In this document: one piece after another, positions 1 to 5,209 of the stretch | Layout of the letters: every line of letters starts with the position of its first letter | How positions within the stretch are numbered: the stretch's first letter is position 1 | DNA from: Flavobacteriales bacterium CG18_big_fil_WC_8_21_14_2_50_32_9 | GTDB taxonomy: Bacteria; Bacteroidota; Bacteroidia; Flavobacteriales_E; Vicingaceae | Assembly: GCA_002770955.1 (NCBI GenBank) | Contig: PCUH01000081.1 | Coordinates: forward strand, 1 to 7,220 | Reading direction: 5' to 3' | DNA: 7,220 nucleotides | The notes under the pieces: model-generated | Database searches by the model: none | Told to the model about the DNA's origin: nothing | Seen by the model: only the letters and a program-made list of their open reading frames with translations | Position numbers and translations under genes: made by a program

Positions 1-278
1 TATCCATTTACCACTACCAAAATATGTGCTTTCAAGTTTGGAATTAAAAAATCACTAACATCAATTTTTTCAAGTTGACCCAACGTGTAGCTATTGTTTA
101 CAATTTTGCCCACACGTGTATATTTCCAATATTCTGTTTTAGAAGTAGGAAAATCCAATTCGTTGAGCTCGTTTTGGGCAATCTTTCGTAAACCTTCAAA
201 ATAGCTATCTTCATTAAATTGAAGCGAGCTTAATGCGGCTAAAAAAGTATCTTTTTTTGTGATTTCTGCTGTTGTCAT
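1..278 (-). CDS. sufD: SufD, Fe-S cluster assembly protein (N-terminal part, cut by window edge)
   Basis: SufD pairs with SufB and the ATPase SufC in the cytosolic SufBCD scaffold that builds Fe-S clusters. Reading the minus strand from the ATG at 276-278 gives 92 open codons to the window edge. The product starts MTTAEITKKDTFLAALSSLQ and carries FPTSKTEYWKYT at residues 43-54, the N-terminal block typical of SufD (FPT-x-K-x-E-x-WKYT). This motif and the position downstream of sufC on the same strand support the call. Full-length family members usually exceed 400 residues, so most of the gene lies outside the window. No clear Shine-Dalgarno sequence precedes the ATG, only AT-rich sequence that includes two heptamer repeat units. 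The 166-nt gap from the sufC stop is filled by a palindromic repeat. No promoter is visible in the gap, so expression probably depends on readthrough from upstream. Confidence 0.93.
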   Translation of the reverse strand, partial: MTTAEITKKDTFLAALSSLQFNEDSYFEGLRKIAQNELNELDFPTSKTEYWKYTRVGKIVNNSYTLGQLEKIDVSDFLIPNLKAHILVVVNG

Positions 279-287
279 TGTAATTAT

Positions 288-300
288 TTTCTAATTTCTA
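288..300. repeat. Heptamer repeat, two units (TTTCTAA type)
   Basis: Two consecutive units, TTTCTAA and TTTCTA, lie just upstream of sufD and abut the palindromic element that starts at 302. The same heptamer (TTAGAAA on the minus strand) recurs at 442-462, 2767-2801 and 3239-3266. The array is too short to be convincing alone; the recurrence at the other sites is what makes it worth recording. Confidence 0.5.
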
Positions 301-301
301 T

Positions 302-436
302 CGTCATTGCGAATGGAACGCTCCTTGTTACCGTCATTGCGAGTGGAGTGCAACGGAACGAAGCAATCTGCCTAAACGATAGACTGATTGCTTCAGCTCC
401 TACGCTCTTTTCCTACGCAAAGGCTTCGCAATGACG
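302..436. repeat. REP-like palindromic repeat with an extra half copy, sufC-sufD gap
   Basis: The full unit spans 332-436. Its ends are exact inverted copies: CGTCATTGCGA at 332-342 and TCGCAATGACG at 426-436. An inner pair, GAAGCAATC at 360-368 and GATTGCTTC at 386-394, is also exact, so the RNA of either strand could fold into a long interrupted hairpin. A second copy of the left arm, CGTCATTGCGA, lies at 302-312 in direct orientation and looks like a truncated neighbouring unit. Elements with these TCATTGCGA/GAAGCAATC arms are, from general knowledge, common intergenic repeats in Bacteroidota genomes. No T-tract follows the hairpin in the operon's direction, so it is not a typical intrinsic terminator. 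It could affect mRNA stability between sufC and sufD. Confidence 0.85.
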
Positions 437-441
437 TACCT

Positions 442-462
442 CCTCTAATTTCTAATTTTTAA
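442..462. repeat. Heptamer repeat, three units, overlapping the sufC 3' end
   Basis: Three 7-nt units on the plus strand (CCTCTAA, TTTCTAA, TTTTTAA) follow directly after the palindromic element. They overlap the last codons and the stop of sufC, so the final residues and TAG stop of SufC are encoded by repeat sequence. With the units at 288-300, they bracket the palindrome in the same orientation, as if it had inserted into a heptamer tract. Confidence 0.6.
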
Positions 463-1203
463 TTCGTTTTTTATCCAATCATACCCTTTTTCTTCTAATT
501 CCAATGCTAGTTCTTTTCCTCCAGATTTAACAATTTTTCCATCGTATAAAACATGTACAAAATCAGGTATAATATAATCTAACAATCGTTGGTAATGCGT
601 AATAACAATGGTTGCATTGTTTGGTGATTTTAGTTTGTTCACCCCATTGGCAACAATTCTTAAGGCATCAATGTCTAATCCTGAATCGGTTTCATCTAAA
701 ATAGCCAATTTAGGCGTTAGCATTGCCATTTGGAAAATCTCGTTTCTTTTCTTTTCACCACCAGAAAATCCTTCATTTACTGAGCGGTTGGCTAATTTAG
801 CATCTAATTCTACCAAAGCAGATTTCTCTTTAACCATTGCTAAAAATTCTTTTGCAGAAACAGGCTCCATACCTTTGTATGCTCTGGTTTCGTTAATGGC
901 TGTTTTCAAAAAATTAATGTTGCTCACTCCAGGAATTTCAATTGGATATTGAAAAGCCAAAAACAATCCTTCTCTAGCCCTGTCTTCAGGAGCTAAATCC
1001 AGTAAATCTTTACCATCAAATTCTACTGAACCTTCAGTAACTTCAAATTCTTCTCTTCCAGCTAAAACAGATGATAAGGTACTTTTGCCAGAACCATTAG
1101 GGCCCATGATAGCGTGAACTTCACCAGCTTTAATTTCTAAATTAATTCCTTTTAGTATTTCTTTGCCCTCAATACTGGCGTGTAAATTTTTTATTTTAAT
1201 CAT
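445..1203 (-). CDS. sufC: SufC, Fe-S cluster assembly ATPase
   Basis: SufC is the cytosolic ABC-type ATPase that binds SufB and SufD and drives conformational change in the SufBCD scaffold. The 252-residue product has the family's usual length and every ATPase motif: Walker A GPNGSGKST at 34-42, Q-loop Gln85 in FLAFQYP, signature SGGEKKR at 147-153, Walker B LAILDE at 166-171 followed by the SufC-typical TDSGLD, and the switch histidine His203 in VITHYQ. There are no membrane segments, in keeping with a soluble ABC ATPase. The start MIKIKNLHASIEGKEIL is the normal SufC N-terminus. The region before the ATG is A-rich without a clear Shine-Dalgarno sequence, as is usual in this phylum. A perfect 24-bp palindrome ends 14 nt upstream of the start codon. 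The last residues (KIRN) are encoded within a heptamer repeat. Confidence 0.98.
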   Translation of the reverse strand: MIKIKNLHASIEGKEILKGINLEIKAGEVHAIMGPNGSGKSTLSSVLAGREEFEVTEGSVEFDGKDLLDLAPEDRAREGLFLAFQYPIEIPGVSNINFLKTAINETRAYKGMEPVSAKEFLAMVKEKSALVELDAKLANRSVNEGFSGGEKKRNEIFQMAMLTPKLAILDETDSGLDIDALRIVANGVNKLKSPNNATIVITHYQRLLDYIIPDFVHVLYDGKIVKSGGKELALELEEKGYDWIKNELKIRN

Positions 1204-1217
1204 TTTGCTTATTTTTT

Positions 1218-1241
1218 AACAAGGGAGCATGCTCCCTTGTT
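1218..1241. repeat. Perfect 24-bp palindrome, sufB-sufC gap
   Basis: The sequence AACAAGGGAGCA is followed at once by its exact reverse complement, giving a 24-bp perfect dyad with no spacer. As RNA it would fold into a strong GC-rich stem just 5' of the sufC start. In the suf direction it is followed by an A-run rather than a T-run, so it does not look like an intrinsic terminator. It may be a mobile intergenic repeat, an mRNA-stabilising stem or a protein-binding dyad; the sequence alone does not decide. Confidence 0.85.
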
Positions 1242-1262
1242 GTTATACTTTTGTTTTTGATA

Positions 1263-1282
1263 AAGGGTCATGTCCCCTTGTT
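1263..1282. repeat. Degenerate second copy of the 24-bp palindrome
   Basis: The stretch keeps AAGGG, a central CATG and CCCTTGTT from the palindrome at 1218-1241, in the same order, but with substitutions that break the inner stem. Only the outer AAGGG/CCCTT arms (1263-1267 and 1275-1279) still pair. It reads as a decayed duplicate of the neighbouring unit. Confidence 0.55.
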
Positions 1283-1295
1283 AAGTTAGCTACAT

Positions 1296-1327
1296 AAGCC
1301 CCTCCTTCGGAGGGGTTGGGGAGGCTT
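1296..1327. repeat. GC-rich hairpin repeat overlapping the sufB stop codon
   Basis: CCCCTCC at 1299-1305 pairs exactly with GGAGGGG at 1309-1315 across a TTC loop. The outer part, AAGCC at 1296-1300 and GGCTT at 1323-1327, is also complementary, with an unpaired TTGGGGA between. The element runs into the sufB stop codon: the TTA at 1326-1328 is TAA on the minus strand. Hairpins of this kind (cccctcc-ttcg-gagggg followed by ttgggg) are, from general knowledge, abundant intergenic repeats in Bacteroidota. No T-tract follows in the suf direction. Confidence 0.75.
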
Positions 1328-2762
1328 ATCCCACACTTCCCTCCAAACTAATTTCCAACAGTTTTTGAGCTTCAACAGCAAATTCCATAGGTAATTTATT
1401 TAACACATCTTTACAATATCCATTAACAATAAGGTTGATGGCTTTTTCGGTGCTTATTCCACGTTGATTACAGTAGAATATTTGGTCTTCTCCAATTTTT
1501 GAAGTAGTTGCTTCATGTTCTAATTTTGCAGTGCTATTTTTTACTTCAATGTAAGGAAACGTATGAGCTCCACATTTGTCGCTCATCAACAACGAATCAC
1601 ATTGAGTAAAGTTCCTGGCATTGGTAGCGTTTTTGTGTATTTGCACTAGTCCTCGGTAAGAGTTATTACTATGTCCTGCCGATATTCCTTTAGAGATGAT
1701 GGTACTTTTAGTATTTTTCCCTAAGTGAATCATTTTTGTTCCTGTATCGGCTTGTTGGTAATTGTTGGTTACAGCAACCGAATAAAACTCTCCAATAGCA
1801 TTATCACCTTTTAAAATACAAGAAGGGTATTTCCAAGTAACGGCAGAGCCTGTTTCCACTTGTGTCCAACTAATTTTTGAATTGTTGTGGCAAATTCCTC
1901 TTTTGGTAACGAAGTTGTAAATTCCACCTTTACCATTTTTATCACCTGGATACCAATTTTGAACGGTAGAATATTTTATTTCTGCATCGTCTAATGAAAT
2001 TAATTCCACAACAGCTGCGTGCAATTGATTTTCATCTCTCGATGGAGCGGTGCAACCTTCGAGGTAACTCACATAACTTCCTTCATCAGCAATTAAAAGC
2101 GTTCTTTCAAACTGCCCCGTGTTGGCTTCGTTTATTCTAAAATAAGTTGAAAGCTCCATGGGGCAACGCACTCCTTTTGGAATGTAGCAAAAAGAACCAT
2201 CGGAAAAAACAGCTGAATTTAAAGCTGCATAAAAATTATCTGATGGAGGGACAACTGTTCCCATATATTTTTTAACTAAATCGGGATGGTTTTTGACTGC
2301 CTCGCTAAACGAACAAAAAATAATACCTAATTCTTGTAATTTTTCTTGAAAAGAAGTTTTTACCGAAACCGAATCGAACACAAAATCGACAGCAACGCCC
2401 GAAAGCGCTTTTTGCTCATCCATAGAAATACCGAGTTTATCCATTGTAGCCTTCATTTCTGGGTCAACTTCATCCCAACTTACTTCTTTTTTGCCTTTAG
2501 GAGATGAGTAATAAGAAATAGCTTGAAAATCTATTTCAGGATAACTTACGTGAGCCCAGCGTTTTTCAACCATTGTTTTCCAATGAGCAAATGCTTTTAA
2601 TCTAAAATCGAGCAGCCATAGAGGTTCTTCTTTTTTTGATGAAATTAAACGCACCACGTCTTCATTTAATCCTTTTGGAATAACTTCCGACTCAATATTA
2701 CTTGTAAAACCGTATTTGTATTCTTGGTCTTTAAGTTCTTTTTTTAATTCGTCTTCTGTCAT
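1326..2762 (-). CDS. sufB: SufB, Fe-S cluster assembly scaffold protein
   Basis: SufB is the scaffold subunit of the SufBCD complex on which Fe-S clusters are assembled. The product is 478 residues, close to the 495 of E. coli SufB. The C-terminal 82 residues align without gaps to the E. coli protein as I recall it: FTQCDSLL, CGAHTFPY, LEHEATTSKIGEDQ, FYCNQRGIS and FAVEAQKLLEISLEGSVG. Cys388 matches the functionally important E. coli Cys405, and Glu417 matches Glu434. Upstream, the SAVFSDGSFCYIPKGVRCPM and YLEGCTAPSRDENQLHAA blocks are also standard SufB. The start MTEDELKKELKDQEYKYGF is typical, with no Shine-Dalgarno sequence; a heptamer array occupies the upstream gap. The stop codon is shared with a GC-rich hairpin repeat. 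The 122-nt gap to sufC is long for an operon and is filled with repeats. Confidence 0.98.
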   Translation of the reverse strand: MTEDELKKELKDQEYKYGFTSNIESEVIPKGLNEDVVRLISSKKEEPLWLLDFRLKAFAHWKTMVEKRWAHVSYPEIDFQAISYYSSPKGKKEVSWDEVDPEMKATMDKLGISMDEQKALSGVAVDFVFDSVSVKTSFQEKLQELGIIFCSFSEAVKNHPDLVKKYMGTVVPPSDNFYAALNSAVFSDGSFCYIPKGVRCPMELSTYFRINEANTGQFERTLLIADEGSYVSYLEGCTAPSRDENQLHAAVVELISLDDAEIKYSTVQNWYPGDKNGKGGIYNFVTKRGICHNNSKISWTQVETGSAVTWKYPSCILKGDNAIGEFYSVAVTNNYQQADTGTKMIHLGKNTKSTIISKGISAGHSNNSYRGLVQIHKNATNARNFTQCDSLLMSDKCGAHTFPYIEVKNSTAKLEHEATTSKIGEDQIFYCNQRGISTEKAINLIVNGYCKDVLNKLPMEFAVEAQKLLEISLEGSVG

Positions 2763-2766
2763 AAAA

Positions 2767-2801
2767 TTTGAGATTGGAAATTTGAGATTTGAGATTAGAA
2801 A
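2767..2801. repeat. Heptamer tandem array, five units, between the four-helix-bundle gene and sufB
   Basis: On the plus strand the gap reads as five consecutive 7-nt units: TTTGAGA, TTGGAAA, TTTGAGA, TTTGAGA, TTAGAAA. The array ends at the stop codon of the four-helix-bundle gene and begins 4 nt from the sufB start. A related array lies on the other side of the four-helix-bundle gene in inverted orientation, and the 13-mer GAGATTGGAAATT is shared exactly between the two. Confidence 0.75.
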
Positions 2802-3236
2802 TTAATTATTTTCAGATTTATCTTTTGTAATATAAACTTCTTGGTCTTCCTCAAATTTGTATCCTTTAATACCTGTTTGTTTTAAGTAAGTAATAAATCC
2901 GTTTAGTTGTTTTGATATTTGGTTAGATTTATTAATTAATTTTTTGAAAAGTTCTTCATCAATAAATCTTCTATCATAAATTCTGTAAAGTTGAGACCTT
3001 GTTTCACCACAAGAACCTTTAGAAAATCCTAAAAACTGAATAAATTCTTTTGTTCCGCCTCTCTCGAAACCCTCTGCAATATTGTCCATAATTGAACCTG
3101 ATGCTCCATCAATTTGATCACGTAATTTCCAACTATTCTTTAACGGAGTAGTATCAATTATATCATATATTTCTTTACAATATTCTCGAGAAAGTTTCCA
3201 AACCTCTAAATCTTCAAAATTTTTGTAAGTAGCCAT
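2802..3236 (-). CDS. Four-helix-bundle protein, 23S rRNA intervening sequence (IVP) family
   Basis: The 144-residue product fits the small helical family first seen in intervening sequences of bacterial 23S rRNA genes. It has FEDLEVWKLSREY at 7-19, a WKLRDQIDGASGSIMDNIAEGFERG block at 36-60 (family core QI-x-A-x-S-NIAEG-x-R), KEFIQFLGFSKGSCGETRSQL at 63-83, and a helical C-terminal half. No signal peptide or membrane segment is visible. The molecular role is unknown. The same fold occurs in Avd accessory proteins of diversity-generating retroelements, but no reverse transcriptase or template repeat is present here. It sits between sufA (31-nt gap) and sufB (39-nt gap) in the same direction, so it is probably co-transcribed. 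The family is not a known part of Fe-S assembly. Heptamer arrays in opposite orientation flank it, suggesting insertion as a cassette. The Asp/Glu/Lys-rich tail after about residue 127 is poorly conserved, from what I know of the family. Confidence 0.9.
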   Translation of the reverse strand: MATYKNFEDLEVWKLSREYCKEIYDIIDTTPLKNSWKLRDQIDGASGSIMDNIAEGFERGGTKEFIQFLGFSKGSCGETRSQLYRIYDRRFIDEELFKKLINKSNQISKQLNGFITYLKQTGIKGYKFEEDQEVYITKDKSENN

Positions 3237-3238
3237 AA

Positions 3239-3266
3239 TCTCTAATTTCTAATTTCCAATCTCTAA
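3239..3266. repeat. Heptamer tandem array, four units, between sufA and the four-helix-bundle gene
   Basis: The plus strand reads TCTCTAA, TTTCTAA, TTTCCAA, TCTCTAA, which on the minus strand is TTAGAGA, TTGGAAA, TTAGAAA, TTAGAGA. This is the same heptamer family as at 2767-2801 but pointing the opposite way. The array reaches within 3 nt of the start codon of the four-helix-bundle gene and ends 1 nt before the stop codon of sufA, so it fills nearly the whole gap. Confidence 0.75.
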
Positions 3267-3267
3267 T

Positions 3268-3615
3268 TCACAAAGAGAAACTCTCCCCGCAACCGCAAGT
3301 TCTGTTAGCGTTAGGATTTTTAAAAATAAAGCCTTTACCATTTAATCCACCTGAAAAATCAAGTTCTGTTCCAGCAAGGTATAGGATGCTTTTTTTATCG
3401 CAGACTATTTTTACTCCTTTGTCTTCAAATGCTTTATCATTTTCGGTCATAACATGATCGAAAGTTAATTCATAGGTTAATCCTGAGCAACCACCACCCT
3501 TTACACCAACTCTTATAAAGCTGCCTTCTGGTGAATTATCTTCTTGCATTAGCCTGATGGCTTGTTTTTTTGCGTTTTCTGAAACTGTTATCATAATAGT
3601 CTTATTTAGATTCAT
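3268..3615 (-). CDS. sufA: SufA-like HesB/IscA-family Fe-S cluster carrier
   Basis: A-type carriers receive Fe-S clusters from the scaffold and pass them to apoproteins in the cytosol. The product is 115 residues as drawn. It carries the three conserved cluster-binding cysteines: Cys43 in KGGGCSGLTYEL, and Cys107 and Cys109 in the C-terminal TCGCGESFSL. Position at the head of the suf operon favours the name sufA over iscA or erpA, though the sequence does not separate these firmly. The start at 3615 adds MNLNKTI before an internal ATG at 3594, where the protein would begin MITVSENAKKQAI, closer to the usual family N-terminus. Both starts lie downstream of the promoter at 3628-3660, so the shorter 108-residue form is quite possible. 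The stop codon TGA directly abuts a heptamer array. Confidence 0.93.
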   Translation of the reverse strand: MNLNKTIMITVSENAKKQAIRLMQEDNSPEGSFIRVGVKGGGCSGLTYELTFDHVMTENDKAFEDKGVKIVCDKKSILYLAGTELDFSGGLNGKGFIFKNPNANRTCGCGESFSL

Positions 3616-3627
3616 TCTAAATTAGGA

Positions 3628-3660
3628 CAAAAGTACCGAAAAAATGGTATTTAACACAAA
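3628..3660 (-). promoter_or_regulatory. Bacteroidota-type promoter for the suf operon
   Basis: On the minus strand TTTG (3657-3660) is followed after 21 nt by TACTTTTG (3628-3635), matching the Bacteroidota consensus of TTG about 19-21 bp upstream of TAnnTTTG. The -7 box ends 12 nt before the upstream sufA ATG at 3615 and 33 nt before the internal ATG at 3594. It is the only convincing promoter seen for the whole suf cluster. No operator-like dyad is evident around it. Confidence 0.75.
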
Positions 3661-3714
3661 AAAAAAGTAGAAAAAGTAAAGAATTTTTATTTACAGTTCA
3701 ATTTATGATTTTCT

Positions 3715-3722
3715 TACTTTTG
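3715..3722 (+). promoter_or_regulatory. -7 box of the thiL promoter
   Basis: TACTTTTG fits TAnnTTTG exactly and is identical to the -7 box of the divergent suf promoter. No TTG occurs at the expected upstream distance; that position reads TTACAG, so the -33 element is weak. The box ends only 4 nt before the thiL ATG, which puts the expected transcription start at or very near the first codon. Confidence 0.55.
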
Positions 3723-3726
3723 TGGT

Positions 3727-4785
3727 ATGTTAGAAGATAAAAATGATAAACCTCTTGGTAAACTCGATGAATTAGGAGAGTTTGGGTTGATAAAACACCT
3801 CACTGATAATATTGTATTAAAAAACCCCTCAAGTTTGAAAGGAGTTGGAGATGATGCTGCTGTAATTGCTCCATCTAAAAACAAGCAAACGGTGCTAACC
3901 ACAGATATGCTAGTGGAAGGCATTCATTTTGATTTGCTTTATACACCTTTTAAACATTTAGGATATAAAGCAGTAACAGTGAATTTATCTGACGTTTACG
4001 CCATGAATGCTCATCCAAAGCAAATTACAGTTTCATTAGCGGTATCTAATAAAATTTCAATAGAAGCATTAGAAGAGTTGTATGAAGGTATTTTGTTGGC
4101 GTGCGAAATTCATGGAGTAGATTTAGTTGGTGGAGATACAACATCATCCGTTTCTGGGTTAATTATTAGCATTACTGCATTAGGCGAAGCAAAGAAAGAA
4201 GACCTTGTTTATAGAAATGGAGCGAAAGAAAATGATTTAATTTGTGTTTCGGGCGATCTAGGTGGAGCATTTATTGGACTTCAGTTATTAGAAAGAGAAA
4301 AACAAATTTTTAATGAAAATCCATCCATTCAACCCGATTTTTCGGGATATGATTATGTATTGGAAAGACAATTAAAACCCGAACCTCGAAAAGATGTGAT
4401 AGATATGTTTGAAGAACTGGGGGTTAAACCTACTTCTATGATAGATATTTCTGACGGATTATCTTCAGAACTTATCCACATTTGTCAGCAATCAGGAGTG
4501 GGCTGTTCCATTTATGAAAATAAAATTCCTATTGATCCATCAACAGTGATAGGTGCAGAAGAATTAAAATTAAACCCTACGGTTTGTGCTTTGAATGGGG
4601 GAGAAGATTATGAATTGCTATTCACCATATCATTGGATAATTACGAAAAAATCAAGGACCAAAAACGTGTTGCTATTATCGGACACATTACTGCTGATAA
4701 AGAAAAATATCAATTGGTTTCTAATGATGAAGTGGTACATCCGCTTACTGCTCAAGGATGGAATGCGTTGTTAGGAGGGAATTAG
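3727..4785 (+). CDS. thiL: ThiL, thiamine-monophosphate kinase
   Basis: ThiL phosphorylates thiamine monophosphate with ATP to give the cofactor thiamine diphosphate, the last step of the pathway, in the cytosol. The product has 352 residues, slightly longer than E. coli ThiL (325). It shows the expected motifs in order: GDDAAVI at 41-47, TTDMLVEGIHF at 58-68, NLSDVYAMNA at 86-95, GGDTT at 135-139, DISDGLSS at 240-247 and GGEDYELLFT from 291. The Asp-rich motifs bind Mg-ATP in this AIR-synthase-like family. The N-terminus MLEDK...LGEFGLIKHLT resembles Bacteroidota ThiL as I know it, so the ATG at 3727 is probably right despite lying 4 nt from the -7 box. It stands alone, without other thi genes, and is divergent from suf. 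No TPP riboswitch fits in the very short leader. Confidence 0.97.
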   Translation: MLEDKNDKPLGKLDELGEFGLIKHLTDNIVLKNPSSLKGVGDDAAVIAPSKNKQTVLTTDMLVEGIHFDLLYTPFKHLGYKAVTVNLSDVYAMNAHPKQITVSLAVSNKISIEALEELYEGILLACEIHGVDLVGGDTTSSVSGLIISITALGEAKKEDLVYRNGAKENDLICVSGDLGGAFIGLQLLEREKQIFNENPSIQPDFSGYDYVLERQLKPEPRKDVIDMFEELGVKPTSMIDISDGLSSELIHICQQSGVGCSIYENKIPIDPSTVIGAEELKLNPTVCALNGGEDYELLFTISLDNYEKIKDQKRVAIIGHITADKEKYQLVSNDEVVHPLTAQGWNALLGGN

Positions 4786-4821
4786 TTTGTAAAATATTTT
4801 TAGTAATTTCGTAGTGTGAAA

Positions 4822-5142
4822 ATGTTTCGAACCATACTTAGTTTACTTTTAGTTTTTACGCTGCTTAATACTTATGTTGGTAAGACTATTCACGAATTAT
4901 TTTTTCATCACGAAGGTGTGTATTGCGATGCTGTAAATGAAAAGCATTTTCATACTATTGAATATCACGGAGAAGATTTAGTTTGTACGTTCAACTTCTC
5001 TGCATCACATGAAGCGAACGATAAAAACCACCATTTTTTTAGTTTCTTAAACGAAAAAACCATTATTAGTGAATACTTAACGGATTTCATTAATAAACAC
5101 ATTGATAGAAATACTCCTCTTAGAGGACCTCCTTGTGCTTAA
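4822..5142 (+). CDS. Small exported His/Cys-containing protein, function unknown
   Basis: I do not recognise a named family. From the ATG at 4822 the product has 106 residues; an in-frame GTG at 4816 would add two. The N-terminus, MFRTILSLLLVFTLLNTYVG, looks like a signal peptide or membrane anchor. The rest is hydrophilic and rich in histidine (ten in all, in HELFFHH, KHFH, YHG and NHH), with three cysteines including one in the final LRGPPCA. The His/Cys content suggests a periplasmic metal-binding role, which is inference only. It lies 36 nt after thiL and about 170 nt before a TonB-dependent receptor on the same strand. Small His-rich exported proteins ending in a similar RGPP motif occur beside TonB receptors in other Bacteroidota as far as I recall, which supports a functional link to the receptor rather than to thiL. 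Confidence 0.8.
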   Translation: MFRTILSLLLVFTLLNTYVGKTIHELFFHHEGVYCDAVNEKHFHTIEYHGEDLVCTFNFSASHEANDKNHHFFSFLNEKTIISEYLTDFINKHIDRNTPLRGPPCA

Positions 5143-5209
5143 CCCGCTTTATTCATGCAAAAACGAAGCAAATTGTATGAATGTGCGAAGGGTTGTAGGA
5201 TACAAAGCG
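5141..5209 (+). promoter_or_regulatory. Structured intergenic/leader region upstream of the TonB receptor
   Basis: Starting at the stop codon of the small exported protein, several inverted repeats are nested. ATTCATGCAA (5151-5160) pairs with TTGTATGAAT (5173-5182), with one G-U wobble. TTGTA (5193-5197) pairs with TACAA (5201-5205) over a GGA loop. CGCTTT (5145-5150) is complementary to AAAGCG (5204-5209), while AACCC (5141-5145) is complementary to GGGTT (5190-5194). The last two pairings conflict with the loop at 5193-5205, so alternative folds are possible. A small CCGA-TTTT-TCGG hairpin follows at 5217-5228. No T-tract terminator is present. It could be a cis-acting RNA or just an intergenic repeat. 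Confidence 0.4.

Noticed and set aside
608..952. Plus-strand open frame of 114 codons
   Set aside because: It is antisense to sufC, whose ATPase motifs are all intact in the minus-strand frame; no recognisable protein.
1246..1253. Plus-strand TACTTTTG in the sufB-sufC gap, as a possible antisense promoter
   Set aside because: No TTG at the right upstream distance; the octamer alone is expected by chance in AT-rich DNA.
1296..1327. Intrinsic terminator after sufB
   Set aside because: A stable stem is present, but no T-run follows it on the minus strand and the next genes belong to the same pathway.
2802..3236. Diversity-generating retroelement accessory gene (avd)
   Set aside because: The family is related, but no reverse transcriptase, template repeat or variable repeat is in the window.
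2767..3266. CRISPR-like array from the repeated 7-nt units
   Set aside because: Units are 7 nt without unique spacers and no cas genes are present; these are simple tandem repeats.
3714..3923. Minus-strand open frame over the thiL start
   Set aside because: It overlaps the conserved N-terminal coding part of thiL and the promoter; low-complexity product.
4786..4811. Possible promoter for the small exported protein (TTTG at 4786-4789, TAATTTCG at 4804-4811)
   Set aside because: The -7 box has a mismatch and the spacing is only 14 nt; co-transcription with thiL is equally likely.
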